64,000 bases of DNA from Daucus carota subsp. sativus (taxonomy: Eukaryota > Streptophyta > Magnoliopsida > Apiales > Apiaceae), in contig NC_030383.2 of assembly GCF_001625215.2 (NCBI RefSeq), forward strand, positions 56,844,949-56,908,948, read 5' to 3'. Numbering within the stretch: the stretch's first letter is position 1; each line of letters opens with the position of its first letter. This document shows positions 54,579 through 64,000 of this stretch, one piece after another. Made by a program: the position numbers and the translations under genes. Under the pieces are notes generated by a model, which saw only the letters and a list, made by a program, of their open reading frames with translations, had not been told where the DNA came from and made no database searches.

Positions 54579-54687
54579 TCACAGTGTTCTTCTGACCAGT
54601 GAAATCCCGAATGGATTACCTCCCCATTCTTCAAAAAAAACCAGCTGATTTCCGGTTGGTTTTAACCATGATCAGGGAACATGATAC
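54579..54687 (-). pseudogene. Orphan last exon of a beta-galactosidase (gene D-type)
   Basis: Equivalent to exon 18 of gene D (63367-63475): same 109-base length and stop position, with [18 protein letters not shown] and TGA preserved. About 50 bases of intron 17 follow (to about 54737). There homology to gene D stops and sequence matching gene A's upstream region (41942 on) begins. No other exons are nearby. It marks the joint of the tandem duplication. Confidence 0.88.
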
Positions 54688-54737
54688 CTGAAAACAAAAG
54701 TTTGACACTAGAATTTCAGCAACTCTTATTTCTTTAT

Positions 54738-55508
54738 TAAACTAATCGATCTTACCGTCATGACCTGGTCACAGAATCTGTTTATTTTTCCAAATTATTT
54801 GCTTTATCTCTTCTATGTTTGCTTAAAAGCTATGCTTACATAATTTATATGTGTATACGATATACTTACCTCGTCTGGGATCAAAATCCGAACAAATGAT
54901 TCGGGTATTTATTTATCGAGGTTAAAATTATATCGACTATATTAGTGTTAGGATCTAAAAAGTTAATTCATTATTTGAAATGATTTATGTATTTAGGATA
55001 TGCATTTAACGAACTGCTCGAACTACTCAACTCGACTCAAATTGTTCGTGAGCATCTTAAACTTTACTGATTTAATAGTTTAACCATCAAACTCGACTTG
55101 TTAAGTAAAAATTCGAACTCGATAAGAAAAAACTTGACTCTGCTCAGTTCATTTAGCGGCGTACTACTCATCATTTGTCATGATTTTAATACAACAGTTT
55201 GTGCTTTACAGAAAATTTAGAAAGTATTCAAGTGTTTGCTTCTCAGTGGACATTAATTTGCTAAAAAGAAAACGTTTTGCTGGCACATGATTCCTTAGTT
55301 TAAATTTATGTCTATTTTGGTTCCAAGTGTTTTCCATGCATTTCTGGTGCCTGGGTTAAAAAACTACAAACACAAGTACTAATAAACCAGATAGAAAAAA
55401 AAAATCTCCTGCAGAAAGATGATGGGGAGATGATCCCTCAGGAGATTGCTGTCAAACAACTGTCAGCGGTAGCTAAAAATAATAGCTAGTAGATGGCTGC
55501 ACTAATCA
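54738..55508. repeat. Segmental duplication of 41942-42717
   Basis: Collinear and near-identical to gene A's far upstream region, with small indels. Its right end, ctaatca, is the empty counterpart of the copia insertion site. Homology continues directly into the gene B and gene C 3' flanks (47841 and 55509). Confidence 0.88.
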
Positions 55509-55556
55509 CATGCCAGGAATTCGGATCCAAATTATCATTGTCGCATGTATAACTAT

Positions 55557-55737
55557 AGAGTAGTGCTGGGTGCACAAAATTGTGTACATAAAATTTGTAC
55601 ATAATGACATGTCAGTTGATGTGGTGAGTTTTAATTGAAGTTGTTGATGTAAATACAGAGGGTCCATTCCAATTAAAACCACCACATGTCATTATGTACA
55701 AAATCTTGTACACAATTATGTACACCAAGCATTTTTC
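55557..55737. mobile_element. hAT-like MITE, 181 bp
   Basis: Inserted in the C unit with perfect 8-bp duplications ataactat (55549-55556 and 55738-55745). The B unit (around 47880-47890) has a single ataactat. Inverted arms share 'aattgtgtac' and 'tgacatg' motifs. Confidence 0.82.
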
Positions 55738-56117
55738 ATAACTATATCATGTTGCATGTATGACTAAATCCTACCGAACTACAGGCACAACCATATCATA
55801 TCGCATGGATCAACCCAACTATCATACCGGTAACTCAATGTTGTGTAGTTTCTATTTTCTAATTTTTATAAAGATTCTATTTGGTAAAGAAAGTTCTTGT
55901 AGCAAGACAAAAAGTTATATATTGGAATAAGCTTTGGTTACATGTGGCTCAATACACATTCATAATTAAAATCTATATTGGTCATTTTGTGCTTCATTCC
56001 ACTATATGTTCTCAACACCACAATTGAAGGGAGCCCAAATTCTAACCAGAATTTTATCTAGTATGAACTTGTGATATCTTTCTTCTGTTTAAATTTAGTG
56101 CAGCAGCAGCAGCTACT

Positions 56118-59100
56118 TCAATTTTGTTCCGTTCTTTTGACCAACGAAATCCCGGAAGGATTACCTCCCCATTCTTCAAAAATAACCACCTGATTCCCAG
56201 TTGGTTTTAACAAGGATCGGGGAACATGATACCTGAAAACAAAAGTTCAGTACTAATAGTTCAACAATTTTTCTTATTTTTTCCTTTCTACGACAAAAAA
56301 TGACACTTCAAATTGTTTAAAGCTTGTTACCATTTTTGAGAGGGTTCTCCGCAATTGCTCAAGCATTTAGTCTCATCATAAGTGCCAGCATAATTGCAAT
56401 TACCACAACCGCTACCACGAGCTATGTAACCAGGCCAATGGCGTCCAACACTTTCGCCATTTATCCAAATTTGACCTTTTCCCATGCTACTCATATCTAA
56501 TGCTAAAGGGTCAGATCCTTCTGGAGCATCGAAAGTAGACTGCAAAGTTTAAAACAATTATACAGAAAACCTCATTTACTGTATAAAGCTGTAATTCAAT
56601 CTATATCTGTCAAATTGGCGCATACAAATATGATGAATTGATGATGTGATAAATTTACCTTGTACCACGACAGCGGTTGCTTCTGAGCTACCAAGGATCC
56701 TTGTAGCCACTGAGCAGAAGAACTTTCACCAAGTGTATGCAGACTTGAAGCTTGGCCTTTTAAACCAACCTGCTCAACATCAGAAAAAAAGGGATCAAAT
56801 TTTAGCCTTTATCAGTACCTCAAGTCTTTGACATTGTATCGACTTGATTTCATATAAAAAGTTCCTCTCTTAATTATAGAAAACTGTAGATGTATGCAAA
56901 CCTTGTAGGACCATTTCTGCTTTGTTAAGTCTCGAGTTCCCTCACTCAGACCATTTAAGGTAACTGGACCAAGAACCCCTATATTGTATGTCTCGAAATG
57001 AACACCGACATTCTGAAACAGATTATAAAGGAATCTAAGAATGTTAATTCTAGCGGAAATATATATTATGATCTAAACAAAAATTTCAGGCTAACAGTTT
57101 GATGAGCTAACCGCAAGACCCACAGAAGAGCTCAGCAAAGAAATCTTGTTAATGCCAGCCTTCAATTTCACAGTGTCGTTAAATGTCAGTTTTGTATTTT
57201 TCAGACTTCCGTAAGCAACTCCTGTCATTAAAAAGAGATTTTATTAGTCCACAATATGAAATCCTGCAACAATGTTCTTATAAAAAGAATTATAAGCCAC
57301 GCATTAGTCAATTCACCTGACGATTGTCCATTGATGAAAACCTGCAGAGCATCTCCTGCTGACGTAACAGTAAGAATAGGATCATCTCCATTCTTGAGGA
57401 ACGCTTCATTCGCTGATATATTCACACTGGAAATAAAATAGTAAGAACATAAAATTTGTTGTACAAAGATTTTTAGAGCTGTAGGAACGATTAGCATTCA
57501 GAGGATAGTTCTTACTCTATGAGGTACCACAAATAATCTGAGAAATCTTTAGTAAGATTTAACTGCTCATACAACCCCCACTTTGTGAAAGTATCATCAT
57601 CATCAGCAATAGGAACTTCTTCAGTGGAAGATTGCCAATCGAAAGCTGCTTTCACAGGGACCATATTCAAATGAACACTATTGGAATGTACCTGCAAAGT
57701 TTATTTTTTTTGCGTGACAAGAAGATTGAAGTAATTATTGAGCATAATGCATTAGCTTCAATTTCCTTACCTTGGCAGAGTTGAAAACTTCATTTTTGCA
57801 GTCCGGTAAAATGCTGATGGACCACGGAGGCAGGTCATATTGCCTATTGAAATAGGTAACTTTCGCTGAAGATTCAGTATCATAGTTGGCAAGAAATGCA
57901 GCACAAGCTCCAGTTTTTGCCCTGTACTCGTGAGCCTGTAAATAGAGATATGTGAGAAGGACAATTAACTTGAACAAAAACAAAAGCATTTGTGAACTGC
58001 TTTAGCCAACTAAGTTAGATCGACCTCGGAGTTTTTGCCAAGTGACCAGACTTTAGGATCAGCTGAAACTAAAGCTGCTTCAGATTGCTTGATGGCACTA
58101 TGCATTAGTTTCAAATGTCCATATTTTGGTTCCCTCGGTAATCCTAATACATGATCCATCATGAACATTGTCAAAAACAATTTATGAATGTATAACCTTC
58201 CATTGATAATATTCCTACTAACCAATGAACAAAGTTGAAACACAAATTAAGAAACTATGCATACCATATTCGTCAAGAGGAGCATCATAGTCATAGCTGG
58301 TGGCAACAAACAAACCAGAAGATTCCCGGCCAAAATTAGTTCCTCCATGGTACTGATACAGTAATATTCAAGTCCACATGTAAATGAAAAGTATCAACTC
58401 AGCTCAAATAACATCATTTAATCTAATGACTTAGTTTCACTCCAGATAATGTGAAAAGCTTTGACTTACCATGTAATAATTAAAGAAAGAACCCTTATTC
58501 TGCACGAATCGTAGGACTGCAAAAGCCAAGTCTTCGACTGGTCTATAAGGGACCGCGCCACCAAATTCTGTTAACCTGCATATAAACATGGACCATGTAT
58601 TATCCCACAGTAAATAATGAGTAAAGGAGTTGCAGTGTGATTAGTTGAGGGCCCTTGGCCAATAGCCTCAATCTTAGGTAGATAATCCCATGCTTTAGGC
58701 AGATTCGATATATTAAGTTTGATATAGTGAAGATTATATCCGTGTAGCTTACCAGCTTGTCCAGACTTCAGTCCACATCTTGGGTTTATACGACTTCTTC
58801 GGAAAGAATCCCTCACAGTAGAAACCATTGCAAGTGTCTATCTGTGATTACAATTAAAGAAACATGATTCTATTTTCAAAGCCAAGTAACTCCTTGCCAA
58901 GAAAGTTTCTGCTGATAAGAAGGTGCATCTATAATTGAAATTCACTTACAATTGGATCAGGTACATCGTCTTGTTTGCACATTATCCATGGGACACCAGT
59001 TTTAAGGCCTACAGCCATGCTTGAGAACCATTTTGTATAAGCTTTTCCTGGAGCACCTATTTCCCATTCTACCGGACCATATTCATTCTCAATCTGCACA

Positions 59101-60159
59101 ACATAATCATCAAAAAAAAATGTCGCTCTTTTTTTACTAATTGCAAGTTAAAAAAATATTAAACTTGTGATTCAGTTTATTAAAAAAAAGGCTCAAGGAC
59201 CTGAGACATGATAATCGGTCCACCCTGGGGTTCAAACAACTTGTTCGACTTCATCATGTTGACAATCATTTCTGTAAAACGTTGCATTTCCGCCTATGTA
59301 ACACAAGAGTCAAAATCAGTAAACAATCAAACGTTAAGAAATAATGAATTTAATAATTCTTGAATATCCGATTTTCTATATAACCTACCTTAAAAGGATC
59401 ATTATCTGTTCTAAACGAAATTCCAGGAATAAACTTAAGCCAAGCAGGAAATCCCCTGCATCAAAACAGAACATAAAACAAAGAGAACAATCCACATGAG
59501 AATATGAGATCACCATATCTAGTTAAGTTACAATTCAACATGTTAAAGTACATGGATTACCCAAAGTTCCACTCAGCACAAACATAAGGGCCTATTCGGA
59601 GGTGGACATAAAGGCCAGCTTCTTGCACGGTTTTAATGAAACGAACAAGATCATACCTTCCCTCAAAATTAAACTGGAAAGGAAAAAAATGATGAATTAT
59701 GTAGTTTAGCATAAGGAACACACATATATACACTGCATTAGTAAAATTTTGAGTTTTACACATTACTTTTCCTTGAGTAGGTTCATGTCCATTCCAGAAC
59801 ACATAAGTCTGAATAACATCCAAGCCTCCATCTTTAGCCTTTTGTATAAGATCAGGCCACATCTACAATCACAAAAATCAAGAAATACACTAAATTAAAG
59901 ACTCCATTTTTATCTACCAAGATTACACCAAACAACAAAATTAATAATTTGTGTATGTGTGTGAAGTGCTTTAGGGAAAGAATACCTCAGGAGTGCTTCT
60001 TGGGTAGTGAATAGAACCAGAAATGAGAATCCTTCTTTGACCATTGATGATGATAGCTTTATCATCATAAGTAACTGTAGCACTAACAGAACTACAGGTG
60101 CATGATAATATAACAACCAGAGACACAAGCCAACTTAATATTTTACATACTAAATCCAT
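56118..60159 (-). CDS. Beta-galactosidase (GH35), gene C
   Basis: Eighteen exons in frame: 59986-60159, 59767-59862, 59561-59673, 59389-59455, 59201-59293, 58950-59093, 58753-58841, 58470-58575, 58265-58352, 58025-58143, 57771-57935, 57516-57691, 57317-57426, 57112-57221, 56902-57012, 56659-56769, 56331-56539, 56118-56232; 731 residues. Signal peptide as in gene B ([19 protein letters not shown]). GH35 catalytic Glu residues about 185 (IENEYGP) and 254 ([10 protein letters not shown]), then the beta-sandwich domains and ending [20 protein letters not shown]. It differs from B by one extra codon in exon 12, five more in exon 15 and two fewer at the C-terminus. Secreted cell-wall exo-galactosidase by family. 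Its promoter is rearranged: the proximal module with TATA and start codon is present twice. Very similar to B across exons and introns. Confidence 0.93.
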
Positions 60160-60245
60160 CGTAAAAGGACTGTTAATTTCAGGATGACAAATTTGGTTCT
60201 TAGATTTTCCACTTCACAGCATATTGCTATCATGGAAAATAACAT

Positions 60246-60253
60246 TTTATATA
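60246..60253 (-). promoter_or_regulatory. Proximal TATA box of beta-galactosidase C
   Basis: tatataaa on the minus strand, 87 bases before the ATG at 60159. Confidence 0.6.
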
Positions 60254-60289
60254 GTGGAGGGATTTCGACAAGATAAGAATAAGTAGTTG

Positions 60290-60712
60290 TCACAAGTATT
60301 AAAGATTCTTTTAACGGTGATAAACGGTCGCTAACAATTAAGTAGCGGTCACAAATAATAATTATTCTCTCTAATGGTGATAAGGGATCATAAATAGTAA
60401 AGATAAGATATTCGAATGTAAAAAATAGTGATAATGGTGATAAGGGGTCATAAATAGTAAAGATAAGATATTCGAATGTACTAAATCCATCGTAAAAGGA
60501 CTGTTATTTTGAGGATTACAAATTTGATTCTTGATTTTCCACTTCACAACATATTACTACCATGGAAAATAACATCGTATATAGTGGAGGAAGAGTATCA
60601 AAGATACTGATAAATTGTCACTAAAGATTAAGCAGCGGTCATATATTATAATATCTATTAAAGACGCTGATAAACGGTCACTAAAAACTAAGTAGCGGTC
60701 ATAAATAATAAT
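60290..60712. repeat. Expanded promoter repeats upstream of gene C
   Basis: Several units with 'ggtgataa', 'cataaatagtaaagataagatattcgaatgta'-type cores (two almost identical at about 60377-60420 and 60437-60480) and 'aagtagcggtca'. Related to the shorter array upstream of gene B. Confidence 0.75.
60478..60598 (-). promoter_or_regulatory. Second copy of the proximal promoter and start codon of gene C
   Basis: On the minus strand it contains a TATA-like element (about 60578-60583), the conserved leader and ATGGATTTAGTA (ATG at 60488-60490), the first four codons of the B/C reading frame, before diverging into repeats. It matches gene B's promoter (52230-52345) more closely than it matches gene C's own proximal promoter at 60150-60255. 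Confidence 0.8.
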
Positions 60713-60713
60713 A

Positions 60714-60948
60714 CTCCCTCCATCCCAAATTAGATGAGCTCGTTGACTTCGGACACGCATTTTAAAGTTCATTGACCGCATAGCTACATTACTTTTTTTT
60801 GAAATTTTATTTTTACAAATAAAAATTTAAATATGAAATTTTCATTTATAAAAAAAATTTAAAAAATAAATTTCAGAACAACACGGTAAATACACCTTAA
60901 ATTACGTGCCCAAAATCAACTATCTCATCTAATTTGGGATGAAGGTAG
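60714..60948. mobile_element. Stowaway-like MITE, 235 bp, in gene C upstream region
   Basis: Ends ctccctccatcccaaattag and, reversed, ctaccttcatcccaaattag, with TA duplications. Gene B's promoter (aataataatatctatt, about 52395) is the empty site. Confidence 0.88.
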
Positions 60949-63366
60949 TATCTATTAAAGACGCTGAAAAGATAAGATATTCCAATGTGAAAAATATTGA
61001 TAATGGGTCATAAAGAGTAAATTATCTCTTAGCGTACAAATGATAATAAATAGGAGAGATATCTTCTATTTTGTTCAAAAAGAAAAATGTTGGATGAATG
61101 GTGGATGAACAAATAAAAATTTTGCCTGCATTATCCGGAAAATGATATTTTATTTAATTTTAAAAAGAAACTAGGCTTGAGTTGGAATTTTGATGAATTT
61201 TATATATGAATTTTAATAGATTGTGTTTAATTTTGATTTTTTATTTTATGTGAAGTCTAGCAAACTACATATCCCAAAAATTATTTCCGAATCGTAATTA
61301 ATAATTGATTTCACTCGTATTAAAAATAATGCAACCCACTATATGCAATTAAACCAGTAAACCACCCAATAGAAATCAGTCTTTTGTTCGTCAGGTTAAT
61401 TAGAGAAAAAAATGAGACAGGATTTTGGGATAGCATTACTCGATAGATTGAGTCTCAAACTAATTTCAAAAATATTTCCTAATATCAAGTACGGTAGTGC
61501 TACATATTAATGTTTTATATCAAATTTTTCTCAAATGACGTGACAAATAGATTACTAATTTTAATCGGATGAATATTTATATGTATGTAGAGAATCATCA
61601 TTATTATTAACATGAATCGAACCGATCAATACAAAATATTACTAACTACAATTTGAATAATTTTTAAATTATCTAAATTTTTATATCAAATATACGTATA
61701 TTTTTATCATGCCACATCTACTATGCTGCATCATCTACTATAAGGCCCACATCATTTGGGATAAGGCCCGAATCAATTTAACAAAATATAATTATGGAAA
61801 TATAAAAAGCACGATGAAAATTTCGAGATATAAGTCTTGAATTAATTCCGCTTTCATATTTACTTTTTTTTCTTTTTCTTTGCCGAGCGCTTTCATATTT
61901 ACCTCTAAAATAAATAAAAAGGTATAAAATCTCAACTGACAGCGATTCTGGTGGAAATTGAATATAACTGAATTAGCGATCAGCCAATCACTGCCATTAT
62001 ATTCATAATATTTTATGTCATGTTGTATTTTGTTTGTATATACAATATTTCGATGTTATATTGAGTTTTTCCCGTCCCTGATTCAATATCGTGTGTTTGT
62101 TGTACTTGTGCTAATGACAATCAATTAACTTATACTTATATATAAAAAAAATTATGAGCAATCAAACTAGTTAATCTCTTTATTGCTCATACAAAATGAC
62201 ATCATTGCTCATACAAAATGACATCAAGGTCATTCAAGTGAAAATATCTCATGTTGGTTTTTTTTTTCTCTCTTTTTTTTTTACACTCATTGTAGTTATA
62301 CAAGATCGCGCTCAAGAGAAAATCAGTCCTTAAAATACAACCATGGAACCACTAAGGTTCTGCTGCACAGCCTTAAATTTTAAATAGATTTTTAGGATCT
62401 AAAATTTAAATACATGTTATTTTCATGTTTTTTCGTCGTTGTTTGTGTTCAAAAATAATTTTAAAATATAATATATGGATATTGACATTTTTTACATACT
62501 TATGGGTTCTCTCTCTAATGGTTATCTTTTGAACATGACTCAGGTTATACAATACGGAACCTACATTTAAAAAGATGCAGCTGAATTCATTGGAGCAAAA
62601 TTTTGATTTAGGGGTCCATATGTAAAAAGGACAAATATAAGAGACGTGCAGGTAATAAAAAAAATTTAAAGGGTTTATTTGTTCAATTGGACAAACTCTA
62701 TTGGAGTCTCAACAGCCTTATAATATACGAGTATTTGTGTTATAATAGCATCTCAAAGAGTAATATGTATATTGTTGGCCGCTAAATTGATCTGAGTAAA
62801 ATTTTTGTTAAGAAGAGCAATTATTACACTATTGACAAGGCTTTTATCGTTGGAAATGCTCTACTACAGTCTACGAAGTACGAATCATCTTCCTTAGACA
62901 TCACAATGAAGCATCTTTCTTTTGTGGAGAGGAGATAAAGCTTGTGGAATTTTACAAACTATAAGAAAGACTACACAGATAATTCCATGTCTGAACCAGT
63001 CTCATGCAATATTTGGTGACTGTTACCGGAAAAGGCTACAGAAATAAAAGCTCATGACAAAGCAAAAAAGAAAAGAAAATTCTTGGGACAAGACAAAAAA
63101 TATATATATTCATATATTGGAAGAAGCTTATTTGGTTACAAGAGGCTTAATATACATTTGACATTCGAAATCTATATTGGCCTATTGGTGTTTCATTTGA
63201 CTATACATTTTCAACACCACAAATTAAGGGCGCTTGAATGAACCAGGAAATTATCTGGTTTCATTCTGAGAGCTGTAATACAATTATACAAGTAAAAAAC
63301 TTTTATTTATATTCTTCTGTATAGTATAGTGCTGCAGCAGCAGCAGCAGCAGCTTCGATTTTCTGA
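60949..63366. other. Spacer between genes C and D
   Basis: No gene. Duplicate of 52511-54578. About 62308-62548 is extra relative to the B-side copy and may be a further small insertion. A (GCA)n run sits at about 63334-63352. Confidence 0.6.
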
Positions 63367-64000
63367 TCACAATGTTCTTCTGACCAGTGAAATCCCGAAT
63401 GGATTACCTCCCCATTCTTCAAAAATAACCAGCTGATTCCCGGTTGGTTTTAACCATGATCGGGGGACATGATACCTGAAAACAAAATTTTGACACTTGT
63501 ACTTTAGCAACTCTTCTTTTTTTTTTCCCTTTTGTTGCAAAAAAAAAAAAAAATTGGCACTTAAATATGTATAGGGCTCTCGTCTCACCATTTTTGAGAG
63601 GGTTGTCCGCAATTGCTCAAGCACTTCTTTTCAGTGTAAGTCCCTGCATAACTGCAGGTGCCACAGTTGCTACCACGAGCGATGTAAGCAGGCCAATGGC
63701 GTCCAACACTTTCGCCGTTTATCCAAATTTGACCTTTCCCCATGCTACTCATATCTAATGCTAATGGGCCAGATTCTCGTGGAGCATTAAAAGTAGCCTG
63801 AAAAGTTTAAAAATATTGATGAATAAAAACCACATTTACCATATATAGCTCTTATTTATCTCTATACGTTAACTCTGCCCATAAAAATAAAATTTGAATT
63901 GATGAAATTACCTTGTACCAGGATAGTGGATGCTTCTGACCAACCAATGATCCTTCTAGCCAATTACTAGAAGAACTTCCACCAAGTGTGTGAAGACTCA
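63367..64000 (-). CDS. Beta-galactosidase (GH35), gene D, 3' part only
   Basis: The last three coding exons are visible on the minus strand: 63912 to beyond 64000 (exon 16, cut by the window), 63589-63797 (exon 17) and 63367-63475 (exon 18, ending TGA). Exon sizes and phases match genes A-C. Exon 17 carries the beta-sandwich signature [19 protein letters not shown] and Cys-rich [19 protein letters not shown]; the C-terminus is [18 protein letters not shown]. The catalytic domain lies beyond the window, so activity cannot be judged. Confidence 0.9.

Overview
This 64 kb window is nuclear DNA of a flowering plant, almost certainly a eudicot. It has long AT-rich intergenic stretches, GT-AG introns, plant-only gene families (ALE2-type receptor kinase, PR-2/GH17 glucanase, PAO5-type polyamine oxidase, multi-exon GH35 beta-galactosidases) and many plant transposons. 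I cannot name the genus from sequence alone.

Layout. (1) 1-6665, plus strand: a receptor-like kinase of the ALE2 type whose 5' end lies outside the window. Its extracellular part is built from many small phase 1-1 exons, one of which carries an in-frame stop. (2) 7.7-21.8 kb: a tandem GH17 glucanase family. Copies 1 and 3 are intact and copy 2 is a promoterless pseudogene. The spacers hold a solo LTR, a 3.4 kb Mutator-like element, a poly(A) retroposon with an RNase H-like reading frame, and MITEs. In all three copies the Glu of the GH17 'GNE' motif (the presumed acid/base) is Gly. (3) 22.3-30.6 kb: a gene-poor transposon zone with a Harbinger-like element, a SINE with 15-bp target duplications, Stowaway-like, hAT-like and Mutator-like MITEs (one a nest), and an insertion that is almost only a poly(A) tract. 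(4) 31020-32612, plus strand: an intronless polyamine oxidase resembling PAO5. (5) 36.3-64 kb, minus strand: a GH35 beta-galactosidase cluster. Genes A, B and C are complete, with 18 coding exons each. The 3' end of gene D is cut by the window edge, and an orphan copy of its last exon sits at 54.6 kb.

The B and C units (about 41.94-54.74 kb and 54.74-63.5 kb) are a segmental tandem duplication. Inside the B unit is an apparently intact Ty1/copia element (42718-47835) with identical 205-bp LTRs, a perfect 5-bp target duplication and one uninterrupted 1475-codon gag-pol frame. The matching site in the C unit is empty, so the insertion followed the duplication.

There is no operon-like logic. 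The organising principle is local gene amplification (GH17, GH35) interleaved with transposon insertion. Paralogous empty sites let several insertions be defined to the base.
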